Shown here one piece after another: positions 17,196 to 25,365 of a stretch of 42,508 bases of DNA. The stretch is taken from contig DYPD01000022.1 of the NCBI GenBank assembly GCA_020720115.1, forward strand, positions 1 to 42,508, in the 5' to 3' direction. The notes beneath the pieces are model-generated. The model did not search any database, had not been told where the DNA came from, and saw nothing but the letters and a program-made list of their open reading frames with translations. Origin of the DNA: Thiomargarita sp. (GTDB lineage Bacteria; Pseudomonadota; Gammaproteobacteria; Beggiatoales; Beggiatoaceae). The position numbers and the translations under genes were made by a program. Position 1 is the first letter of the stretch. The number at the start of each line of letters is the position of its first letter.

Positions 17196-17435
17196 CTAGC
17201 CAACCATCCACTATTTTTGTTACAAAAATTGCAGCAATCTGTGCTTTTAACAGAAGACTCTAAATGGCTGTTTTTTTAGGAGAAAAGGCTGAATAAAGGC
17301 GGCAAAATATTTATAAAAATAGTAAGTTAGAAATGCTTTGAAATATTTTGGCTTGACGAAAAAGTGTAAGGGGCTACTTTTGCTTGGAAACTATCTAATC
17401 GCTTCAAAAACTTGCATAAACAATTGGTTATTTCG

Positions 17436-20192
17436 CTAATGCACGATACCTAACAGGGCTTTAACGTCTTCGCTTTCATAGAGCAAATGCAGATGATGAA
17501 GCTGGCGTTGTTCACTAAAATGTAACGCGGCTTTTAATAAGACATGATCAATTTTCAGCAGTTCTGCGCGGTAGTTTTGGCTATGCACATCTAGGCTTTC
17601 ACCAAATAGGTTGCTATAAATCTCGCTGAGTTGTTCTAAGGTGCTGGGGCGGTCTTCGTAGTAATATAGGATTTTGGCAATTAAATATTTCTCTGTGGCA
17701 TTAGACAGCACTTCTAACACATTACCTTGGTTGGCTTTATTATCTGACAGTAAGCCGCGACTGACGCGCAAGTAAAATTCTCGGTTTTCATTGGCTAAGT
17801 AGGTAATTTCTGTCAATAAAGCATTCAAATAGGTATCAGCAATTTCTTGCAGAATCTTTTCCACTAAAGCCTTGGCGGTTGATTGTGCCTCATGTTCTCG
17901 GTAGAGCATGAGCAAACCGGTGTGTCGGATGAATTGGCGCAGGGCTTCGTTGGCTTGCTCTTTGAGTTGCTGGCGTTGTTCATGATGCAGTAGCGGATAG
18001 ACTAAAGACAAGATTTCAAAGCGTTCATCTACTGAAATCATAGGTAAAAAGACTTCGGTAATTAAAGCCTCTTTAGCAGAATTGAGATTTAATTGGAGTA
18101 GTTCTTTACTTTCTTTTGCTAACAAGCGGTCTTTTGCGCCTAATAATTGAATAATGGGTTGCCAATCATCCGGCGGTGAGCAGTCTTTTAAAGCTTGCAA
18201 GGCAAGAATCTTCATTTCTTTGGCTGGAGAGGCTAAAGCTTCAATGAAGTTTTGTTTATAAAACTCCAGATTACCTTGCAATAAAGCAATATGGGTTTTG
18301 AATGCAGCGAGGCGAATGCTTAAATCCTCTGCGTCTAAAAAGGGGGTGATGAGGGCGCTGTAGGTAGCGTTGTGCATCTCGCCGAGGGCGTGTAAATAGA
18401 GTTCAAAATTGGGCAGTTCTGGATGCTCTAGGCGAATGAGCAGACGCCCTTCGAGTGTGGTTTTGTCGGGATAATGCGGATTGCGATAAAGGCACAGAAA
18501 GGTTTCAATAAAAACTTGGGGCGATGGATGCAGTAGGTATTTTTCGATTTTTTGGCGCAGGTCTTCTTGGCTGAGAGGGTGGCGCGCCAGGGTGCGCATC
18601 ATTAACGCCAGCATTTGCGGCTGATGTTCGGTTTTCAGGGCGCTTAATACATAGGTTGACACGTCTTCTGAGCCAGGCATGGCAGACAGGGTGGCGATGC
18701 AGTGGCGCTTGATGTCGGGATTTTCTGAGCGCACCAGCAGTTGTCCGACGGCATGGATAAAGCCGCGCAGCTTGACCACCCGAATCATTTCCAGTGCGGC
18801 GATGGTTTCTTGCGGGTCTCGCGCACACAGCTTGTCTTCGACCATTTTGCTGAGGCTATCGAGTTTGCCCACTTTGGCTTTGCTGCCCTGCGCAAACAGG
18901 TTGCGATTGAGCAGTCCAAACACGCCTTCGTTGTACGCCGCCCATTGCGGCAGCGCCATAAAAATCGCGGCGCTGGCAAAGCTTAGGGAGAGCAGCGGCA
19001 GTAAAAATATTTGCGCTGGTTCGCTGAGATTGTCTTTAATCGCCATCAGCATGAGACCGGCGATGAGGGTTGCCAGCGGGAAGGCGATGCCGTTGATAAA
19101 GGCTTTGGTCATGCCCCACATATTCGGCGGAATGGCGTTGAATAGCAGGTTATTGGCTGGCGTGCGTAAAGCGCCGCGCATTTCTTGGTTGACGAATTGA
19201 GCAATCACACCCGCAACAAAACCAAAGCGGAACAGTAAGCCGATAGAAACCAGAAACATCAGCACCGGATGCAGCAAATTACTGGCGCCAACGCCCATTC
19301 TTATGATCAGACGTGAAGTGACAAAGAGTTGCAACACCAGCCATGTGAGGTTGCCGAAAATTTCGTAAGTGGCAAAAAAGGCAGCGCGTTGTTTGGTTGC
19401 TGGAAACACTGCCGGATAAATCAAGGCTTGGTATTGATATTCCAGCAATTTACTGGAAATGACGAACAGCATAAGCCCCAACGCCATGTACAGCATGAGC
19501 TTGGAGTTGATGATGAAAAAGAATGCACGTTGCAGTTCTTGCAGCGGATTAACATTGCTGGTGCTGGCTTTGCGTTCATGCAGAGAACGAATTGGCGTGA
19601 GTTTTTTCCCAATCAGCCGCAGCAGCCCAAAAGCCACGCCATAAGCCGCGCTCATCAGCAGAATCAACCAGGCGGGATCATGCACCCAAGTCAGCAAAAC
19701 AATCAGCGCCACCCCGCCCAGCGCCCCGCCAATGGGCAATCCGGCGTTGATAAAGCCGGTCACGCGCTTGAGTTGCACCGCATTAAAATACGCCGCCACC
19801 ACGCTGCCAATGTGGATAGAAATGAGCACATAAAACAAGAAAAAACCGACAAAAAACAGCCCGTAAACCCAGGCGTAAGGCAGGAAAAACAGGAATCGTG
19901 CCACCAGCGCAAACAGCGCGCCGCCAACGAGAAACAGTCCAAGAATATGCAAACAACTGATTTTTTTGGTGTAATGGGCATAAATCAGGAGGCTAAACAG
20001 GGCGCTCAAGTCAATCAAAATGAACATCTGCGGCAAAATTGCGCCGGTTAAATGCTCGATTAACAGCGTCATGCCCAGGCTGCGGGCAATACTAGAACCA
20101 AACGCAAACACCAGCATCACCAGGAAAAAATACCACACGGCTTCCCATTCGCTGGCTTTGATGGAAAACATCTGGCTCAGAAAGCGCATCAT
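17436..20192 (-). CDS. Nucleotide-transporter-like (NTT/MFS) membrane protein fused to HEAT-like repeats
   Basis: Residues ~1-420 contain about twelve membrane helices with the look of the Npt1/Npt2 ATP/ADP-translocase superfamily (SEWEAVWYFFLVMLVFAFGS opening; a GFINAGLPIGGALGG segment). Residues ~450-918 are soluble helical HEAT-like repeats (for example the runs around KYLLHPSPQVFIETFL and LEHPELPNFELYLHALGE). Classical translocases are ~500 residues and lack this tail. The start ATG at 20192 has GAAGG eight bases upstream; the cyclic-nucleotide-binding gene ends 15 bp before it. Together they look like a split form of transporter-HEAT-cNMP proteins. ATP/ADP exchange is unproven; a sensor or scaffold role is equally possible. 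Confidence 0.75.
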   Translation of the reverse strand: MMRFLSQMFSIKASEWEAVWYFFLVMLVFAFGSSIARSLGMTLLIEHLTGAILPQMFILIDLSALFSLLIYAHYTKKISCLHILGLFLVGGALFALVARFLFFLPYAWVYGLFFVGFFLFYVLISIHIGSVVAAYFNAVQLKRVTGFINAGLPIGGALGGVALIVLLTWVHDPAWLILLMSAAYGVAFGLLRLIGKKLTPIRSLHERKASTSNVNPLQELQRAFFFIINSKLMLYMALGLMLFVISSKLLEYQYQALIYPAVFPATKQRAAFFATYEIFGNLTWLVLQLFVTSRLIIRMGVGASNLLHPVLMFLVSIGLLFRFGFVAGVIAQFVNQEMRGALRTPANNLLFNAIPPNMWGMTKAFINGIAFPLATLIAGLMLMAIKDNLSEPAQIFLLPLLSLSFASAAIFMALPQWAAYNEGVFGLLNRNLFAQGSKAKVGKLDSLSKMVEDKLCARDPQETIAALEMIRVVKLRGFIHAVGQLLVRSENPDIKRHCIATLSAMPGSEDVSTYVLSALKTEHQPQMLALMMRTLARHPLSQEDLRQKIEKYLLHPSPQVFIETFLCLYRNPHYPDKTTLEGRLLIRLEHPELPNFELYLHALGEMHNATYSALITPFLDAEDLSIRLAAFKTHIALLQGNLEFYKQNFIEALASPAKEMKILALQALKDCSPPDDWQPIIQLLGAKDRLLAKESKELLQLNLNSAKEALITEVFLPMISVDERFEILSLVYPLLHHEQRQQLKEQANEALRQFIRHTGLLMLYREHEAQSTAKALVEKILQEIADTYLNALLTEITYLANENREFYLRVSRGLLSDNKANQGNVLEVLSNATEKYLIAKILYYYEDRPSTLEQLSEIYSNLFGESLDVHSQNYRAELLKIDHVLLKAALHFSEQRQLHHLHLLYESEDVKALLGIVH

Positions 20193-20207
20193 GGCAGAAA
20201 CCTTCGC

Positions 20208-20699
20208 TTAAAGTTCGCGGGTCTTCATCATTTCCCGCATCCGCCGAATCAGCACTTTAATGAATCCAAAGGCTATCGCCGGATATTCGTGTGCCAGTTG
20301 CTCCATATCGTTGCGCTCAATGACGAGAAAGGTGCAATGTCCTTCGCAACGTGCCGTTGCGGTGCGGGTTTCTGCATCAAATAGCGCCAATTCACCGAGA
20401 AAATCGTTTTCTCTAACTGTCACCAGATGAAATTGCTTGCCATCACGCTCCTGCAAAATCTGCACTTTGCCAGACACCACAATAAATAATTTGTCGCCCA
20501 CATCGCCTTGATAAAACAAAATGTGCTGGTCTTCATACACCTCTTCCGACGCGATGGTAGAAATCATGTAAATGTCCTCGGTTTTCAGCGCGGAAAACAG
20601 CGGCAAGCGGTTGAGGACAATGATTTTTTCCAATGGAATCATGGCGGCGTATTGGGGGCTTAAGTTTTTTAAAGGCTTGCGTTTATCAGCATCATTCAA
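20208..20699 (-). CDS. Cyclic-nucleotide-binding domain protein (Crp/PKA-R type)
   Basis: One cNMP-binding beta-roll covers residues ~30-150: LFSALKTEDIYMIS, FYQGDVGDKLFIVVSGKVQIL and the phosphate-binding cassette GELALFDAETRTATARC. There is no DNA-binding helix-turn-helix, so it is not a transcription factor. It is predicted to bind cAMP or cGMP and act through the membrane protein encoded 15 bp downstream. The start is uncertain: TTG at 20699 or ATG at 20642; neither has a clear ribosome site. The amidase gene ends 57 bp upstream on the same strand. Confidence 0.85.
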   Translation of the reverse strand: MNDADKRKPLKNLSPQYAAMIPLEKIIVLNRLPLFSALKTEDIYMISTIASEEVYEDQHILFYQGDVGDKLFIVVSGKVQILQERDGKQFHLVTVRENDFLGELALFDAETRTATARCEGHCTFLVIERNDMEQLAHEYPAIAFGFIKVLIRRMREMMKTREL

Positions 20700-20756
20700 C
20701 TATTAGGCTGGTTTTGGCGGGCACTCGAATAAATCCAGGGCAGTAGCAATGCCCGC

Positions 20757-22046
20757 TCAGCGTTGCGCCACCTGGGTGCCCAGTGCCGGATGTTGGCGCA
20801 TATAGGCGCGAATGCCTTGAAAAATCGCCTGCGCAATCTGCCGCTGATAAGCTTTATCGCGCAACTTGCGCTCCTCGGCGGCATTAGAAATAAACGCCGT
20901 TTCTACCAAAATCGAAGGAATATCCGGCGAACGCAACACCATAAAAGCGGCTTGCTGCACATTTTTATGATGCACCGCGCCAACACCGCTCAAGCCGCTT
21001 AACACCTGCTGCGCCAACTGCCCGCTGGCTTCCAGTGTACCAGTTTGAGATAAATCCAACAAAATCGAAGCCAGCGTATCGTTTTTATCATTCAAACTCA
21101 CGCCGCCTAACAAATCCGCCGCATTTTCCTTTTCTGCCAACCAATGTGCCGCCTCACTGCTGGCACCGCGCTGCGACAAAACATACACAGAAGCACCGCG
21201 CATCTGTTGCCCGCTTTCGTTGGCATCTGCATGAATTGAAATGAAAATATCTGCCTGATACTGGCGCGCCCGCGCAATGCGATCACGCAGCTTTAAGTAA
21301 CTGTCATCATTGCGAATCAGCGCAGCTTTCATGCCCGGCGTCTGGCGCACCAACAGCGCCAATTCCCGCGCAATCGCCAGCACCACTGTTTTTTCGTAAG
21401 TACCCAATTGCCCGATAGCACCTGGATCAATGCCACCGTGCCCCGCATCAATGGCAATCACCAATTCGCGCTGATTTTTACCGCCACCTGACGGCAACGG
21501 CATCGGCGTCAGCGGCGTCACATAGGCTGCTGCCTGCGACGGCGCAGTCGGTGGCAACAGCGCCATTGCTTCCGCTTGACGCGCCGCCGCCAGGCGTAAA
21601 GGCGTATCTGGTCGGTGCTGTTTAGCGATAATCACCACCAGCCGATGCCCATTGCGCCCCGAAGGTTTGAGCAAAAAACTGTGTGTATAAACCGACTGAT
21701 TGACATCAATGACTAGGCGCAAATCATCGTTTTCGTTGTGTGTGCCGCTACGCACCGCCTGCAACATCGGAATGTTTTTTGGCACTTCCAACAAATCGCC
21801 CACCAGTTGCGCATTGCTCAAATCAATCACCACCCGCTCCGGCTTGCCGCCTTCCGCTGGCAAGGTAAACACGCTGTGCTTCACGGGTTCACTCAGGTCG
21901 AGCACTAACTGCTGTTTTTCCGCGCTCGTCTCCAGCCAGCGCGTATTCAGCACCTTAGTTTGTGCCGCACCTACCGCTGTTACAGCAAACCAGCCCAGCA
22001 ACAGCGTTGCCAAACCAATGAAAAAATGTCTCGTTTGTAACCTCAT
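20757..22046 (-). CDS. N-acetylmuramoyl-L-alanine amidase with AMIN domain (AmiC-like)
   Basis: A zinc amidase that cuts the MurNAc-L-Ala bond of peptidoglycan during cell separation. Signal peptide to about residue 28, AMIN septal-targeting domain ~30-140, Ala/Pro linker ~145-190, Amidase_3 domain ~195-415. The zinc ligands H203 (DAGHGG), E218 and H272 (SIHADA) and the catalytic E382 (VETAFISN) are all present. No LysM domain, so it is closer to AmiC than to AmiB. The start at 22046 has GAAGGTG seven bases upstream. It leads a minus-strand series with the cNMP and transporter-like genes; whether they share a transcript is not clear. The 268-bp gap to the divergent aminotransferase must hold both promoters. 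Confidence 0.93.
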   Translation of the reverse strand: MRLQTRHFFIGLATLLLGWFAVTAVGAAQTKVLNTRWLETSAEKQQLVLDLSEPVKHSVFTLPAEGGKPERVVIDLSNAQLVGDLLEVPKNIPMLQAVRSGTHNENDDLRLVIDVNQSVYTHSFLLKPSGRNGHRLVVIIAKQHRPDTPLRLAAARQAEAMALLPPTAPSQAAAYVTPLTPMPLPSGGGKNQRELVIAIDAGHGGIDPGAIGQLGTYEKTVVLAIARELALLVRQTPGMKAALIRNDDSYLKLRDRIARARQYQADIFISIHADANESGQQMRGASVYVLSQRGASSEAAHWLAEKENAADLLGGVSLNDKNDTLASILLDLSQTGTLEASGQLAQQVLSGLSGVGAVHHKNVQQAAFMVLRSPDIPSILVETAFISNAAEERKLRDKAYQRQIAQAIFQGIRAYMRQHPALGTQVAQR

Positions 22047-22314
22047 AGCAATACACCTTCAAGCTGATAATCTAAATGAATTTATAAGGATAACCCTTTG
22101 TTTTTTAGATAACAACCAAAACTTAGCAAAGCGCGGGCGGGGGACAATAATCGCCTTAAACAGCGGGAAACGGCGCTCAGAATGCGGCTGTTTGGCAAAA
22201 TACAAAGTGCTGAGGAGCGTGCTAATATTGCGCCGCCTCTTCAGCAATTGTCGGTTGCCCGCCATAAACCGTGCAAAGTTTATCACTTAAATATTGATTT
22301 ATAGGGAGATTTTG

Positions 22315-23496
22315 ATGCCAACCCAGTCTTTTCAACCACCGCAGCGCACTTTAATGGGACCCGGACCTTCAGACGTTTCGGCGCGGGTTTTATTGGCTAT
22401 GGCAAAGCCTACTATTGGACATCTTGATCCGGCGTTTGTGACCATGATGGAATCTTTAAAAGGATTGCTGCAATACGCCATGCAGACCAAAAACACGCTG
22501 ACGCTGCCTATTTCTGCACCTGGTTCTGCGGGTATGGAAGCCTGTTTTGTCAATTTGCTCGAACCAGGCAATAAAGTGATTATTTGCGAAAACGGCGTAT
22601 TTGGTGGGCGCATGAAAGAAAACGCCCTGCGCTGCGGAGCGCAGCCCATTATGATTAATGACGATTGGGGACGAGCGGTTGATCCGAACAAAGTCGAAGC
22701 CGCGCTCAATGAACACCCAGACGCCAAGGCGCTGGCATTTGTGCAAGCAGAAACCTCAACAGGTGCGCTATCAGATGCGCAAGAATTGTGTGCTTTGGCG
22801 CAAAAATTTGGCGTATTGAGCATTGTAGACAGCGTAACGGCGCTCGGCGGCACACAGCTACAGGTAGACGCCTGGGGCATTGATGCCTGTTATTCAGGCT
22901 CACAAAAATGCCTGTCTTGCGTGCCTGGTTTATCACCCGTCAGCTTTAGCGAATGCGCTCAAGCAGTGATCAAGGGGCGCTCCTCTAAAGTGCAAAGCTG
23001 GTTTTTGGACATGAACCTGATCATGAGCTACTGGGGCACAGGCGCAAAACGCGCCTATCACCACACAGCGCCCATCAACAGCCTCTACGCCCTCCATGAA
23101 AGCCTGCTGATGCTACAAGCAGAAGGGTTAGAAAACGCCTGGGCACGGCATTCTTATCATCATCAAGCCTTGCGTGCCGGCTTAGAAGCCATGGGCTTGC
23201 GCTTCATCGTCCCAGCCGCCGAACGCCTACCGCAATTAAACTCCATCACAGTACCAGAAGGTGTTGATGAAGCACTGGTGCGCAAGCGTCTGTTAGAAGA
23301 CTATCAATTGGAAATAGGCGCAGGTTTAGGACCCTTAGCAGGTAAAATCTGGCGCATCGGTTTAATGGGCTACTCAGCCAACAAGCGCAACGTCTTGTAT
23401 TGCCTAAACAGTTTAGAATCCGTGCTAATTGATTTAGGCGTGCCTTTAAGCGGCGGTGCAGCAGTCAAAGCCGCTTTAGCCGAATATGCAGGTTAG
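22315..23496 (+). CDS. Alanine/serine-glyoxylate aminotransferase family protein
   Basis: A class V PLP aminotransferase. The N-terminus GPGPSDVSARVL and PTIGHLDP, the segment SAPGSAGMEACFVNLLEPG, and the PLP lysine K198 in SGSQKCLSC match the alanine/serine-glyoxylate transaminase group, which turns glyoxylate into glycine. The exact amino donor cannot be fixed by sequence. The start is ATG 22315 with AGGGAG eight bases upstream, giving 393 residues. It stands alone, divergent from the amidase, with a palindromic repeat 50 bp past its stop. Confidence 0.9.
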   Translation: MPTQSFQPPQRTLMGPGPSDVSARVLLAMAKPTIGHLDPAFVTMMESLKGLLQYAMQTKNTLTLPISAPGSAGMEACFVNLLEPGNKVIICENGVFGGRMKENALRCGAQPIMINDDWGRAVDPNKVEAALNEHPDAKALAFVQAETSTGALSDAQELCALAQKFGVLSIVDSVTALGGTQLQVDAWGIDACYSGSQKCLSCVPGLSPVSFSECAQAVIKGRSSKVQSWFLDMNLIMSYWGTGAKRAYHHTAPINSLYALHESLLMLQAEGLENAWARHSYHHQALRAGLEAMGLRFIVPAAERLPQLNSITVPEGVDEALVRKRLLEDYQLEIGAGLGPLAGKIWRIGLMGYSANKRNVLYCLNSLESVLIDLGVPLSGGAAVKAALAEYAG

Positions 23497-23546
23497 CCAC
23501 CTGGGATCACTGAGTGCCTATAGGGAACACAAATCAATTGCACGCC

Positions 23547-23579
23547 AGACCTGACAGGTTGCTAAAACCTGTCAGGTCT
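23547..23579. repeat. Perfect 14-bp palindromic repeat
   Basis: AGACCTGACAGGTT (23547-23560), loop GCTAA, AACCTGTCAGGTCT (23566-23579). No T-run follows, so a dispersed palindromic repeat is likelier than a standard terminator, although it may stop transcription from the aminotransferase gene. It marks the left edge of the more AT-rich two-gene system. Confidence 0.65.
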
Positions 23580-23618
23580 TAGCCGCGACCAACCGCAACC
23601 TCAGCAGACATAAACCAC

Positions 23619-25355
23619 ATGAGCCTGAAAGAACAACGCGCCAAACAAAAGCAACGCAACCAAGAGAAAAAAGCCCAGCGGCGTGGGGAATTGACACCGG
23701 CTGATAAGTTAGTCAATCAGGGTACCGCTTATGCTAAACAAGCTTTATATGACCAAGCCTTAGAATGCTACAACCAAGCCATTCAACTCAATCCAAAACT
23801 GGCCGAGGCTTATGTCAATCGCGGGAATTTTTATAGAAAACAAGAAAACTACAGTCAAGCCTTAGCGGATTACAACCAAGCCATTCAACTCAATCCTCAA
23901 TATGCTGCGGCTTATGCCAATCGCGGGAATCTATATGCAGAACAAAAAAACTTCCCCCAAGCCTTAGCAGATTACAATCAAGCCATTCAACTCAATCCAA
24001 AACTAGCGGAGGCTTATGTCAATCGAGGGCTTATTTATGCAGAACAAAAAAACTTCCCCCAAGCCTTAGCAGATTACAATCAAGCTATTCAACTCAATCC
24101 AAAACTGGCTGCGGCTTATGCCAATCGCGGATTTGCTCATTTAGATTTGGAAAATACTGAAGCTGCTTTTGCTGACCTTGATAAATTTATTGAATATTCA
24201 GAGGATAATGAGTTAAAGCAGCAAATAGCCTTAGTTGCTCATTCTGTTGCTTTGTCTAACAATGAATTTAGCAAAGCGCGTGATTATGTAGAACAAGCCT
24301 TTGCACAGGCGGCAACAGAAACAAAACAACATCAGAAAATCTATTTAGATAATATCGAGAAAACAGAAGCACTTTATAATAAAACCAAAGAACTGGAAGA
24401 GACCAACAAGAAACTTGCCGAAGCCCATAAAAAACAGGAAAATCTCCTGCGCGAGTTCACCCATATGTTAGGCAGCACCCTGTTTCCAGAAACACTGCTA
24501 GATATTGCCAACACGTTAAAAGAACACAGTACATTGCAAGAACAAATCAAACGGCTATACGATGCCTACCATGCCGAGCTTACCGTGCGCCGTCAAAGCG
24601 AATTATTGCGTGTGCGCTATTTCACAGATAGCCCCCATCGCTTTATTGAACTGGTGACAGACGGTTGTATTAAAACTGACAGCGAAGATGCTGGCAGCAA
24701 TGTGCTGGATGTGTTTGAATCTGCATTGGAGCGCGTTATCGCAAGATTGCTCAGTGAACACTATGATAAACTCAAAACACCAAGAGGCATCTTGCTGCAA
24801 CTATTGAAAACAGATGTGCTGAAATTACGCAACGAGTTTAAAGCCCATGTGTTCTTGGAAAACAAACCCTTATTAGACTGGATTAACAGTCGCTTAATGC
24901 CCGTTAGTATCCAACAAGAACCCTCAGCATGGGATAGAGTCCGTTTCAAAATTGGTGGCACTACAGAATCTTTGTTTTACAGTTATTTTAATGAGCTTTT
25001 GTTAAATGCTATTAAATACGCTGATTACACACAAGGACTAGTAGTGCGGTTTTATCAACAGTACATAGATGAAACCCTGTATTTGTGTTTTTCCATTGAA
25101 AATACCAGCCGCGTTGGTATTGTGTCAGGTTCACAAATTGGTTTAAAAAGTCTGCGTAAAAATTTAGCCCAATTAAATAGTGCAGATACACCTGAAAAAA
25201 TACTGCAAGTACAGCAAGAACAGGGGCGATTTAAGGTGACATTGGCTATTCTAAAAGACATTTTGCTATATGAACCCACAGCAGAAGATGATGAAGCGAT
25301 ACCGGAAAGCTTTAGACGTGGGAAAGCATTAAGACAACAACACCAAGCAGTATGA
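23619..25355 (+). CDS. TPR-fused divergent histidine kinase, sensor of a candidate Detocs-like system
   Basis: A soluble 578-residue protein: a basic start, four near-identical tetratricopeptide repeats (~28-165) plus weaker ones (~165-235), a coiled coil (~235-275), a dimerisation segment with candidate phospho-acceptor H282 in EFTHMLGSTLFPE, and a GHKL ATPase domain. The N-box is clear (NELLLNAIKYA, from N458), but the usual DxGxG G1 box is absent and the G2 area is reduced to SGSQIGL (503-509). No membrane segment or signal peptide, so it senses something in the cytoplasm through the TPRs. The receiver gene starts 10 bp after its stop, so the two form an operon. The Detocs defence sensor DtcA is likewise a TPR-histidine kinase. 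Catalytic activity is inferred, not certain. Confidence 0.8.
   Translation: MSLKEQRAKQKQRNQEKKAQRRGELTPADKLVNQGTAYAKQALYDQALECYNQAIQLNPKLAEAYVNRGNFYRKQENYSQALADYNQAIQLNPQYAAAYANRGNLYAEQKNFPQALADYNQAIQLNPKLAEAYVNRGLIYAEQKNFPQALADYNQAIQLNPKLAAAYANRGFAHLDLENTEAAFADLDKFIEYSEDNELKQQIALVAHSVALSNNEFSKARDYVEQAFAQAATETKQHQKIYLDNIEKTEALYNKTKELEETNKKLAEAHKKQENLLREFTHMLGSTLFPETLLDIANTLKEHSTLQEQIKRLYDAYHAELTVRRQSELLRVRYFTDSPHRFIELVTDGCIKTDSEDAGSNVLDVFESALERVIARLLSEHYDKLKTPRGILLQLLKTDVLKLRNEFKAHVFLENKPLLDWINSRLMPVSIQQEPSAWDRVRFKIGGTTESLFYSYFNELLLNAIKYADYTQGLVVRFYQQYIDETLYLCFSIENTSRVGIVSGSQIGLKSLRKNLAQLNSADTPEKILQVQQEQGRFKVTLAILKDILLYEPTAEDDEAIPESFRRGKALRQQHQAV
23937..24107 (+). repeat. 102-bp tandem DNA repeat within the TPR region
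   Basis: Bases 23937-24005 and 24039-24107 are nearly identical at a period of 102 bp (34 residues), differing at only a few positions, and the flanking units are close copies. Such DNA-level identity points to recent duplication and possible repeat-number variation. Confidence 0.8.
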
Positions 25356-25365
25356 GGATTAAATA

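Noticed and set aside
17352-17382. TTGACG with TACTTT at 16 bp as a plus-strand promoter
   Set aside because: No plus-strand gene follows; it would only give antisense RNA to the transporter-like gene.
22256-22272. CCCGCCATAAACCGTGC as a further family-B end
   Set aside because: It resembles one terminus, but no inverted partner was found within 150 bp on either side.
23547-23579. Palindrome as a rho-independent terminator
   Set aside because: The stem is perfect, but no T-run follows, and the sequence has the look of a dispersed repeat.
23721-24140. CRISPR-like array suggested by regular ~102-bp repeats
   Set aside because: The repeats are in frame, code for TPR motifs and have no unique spacers.
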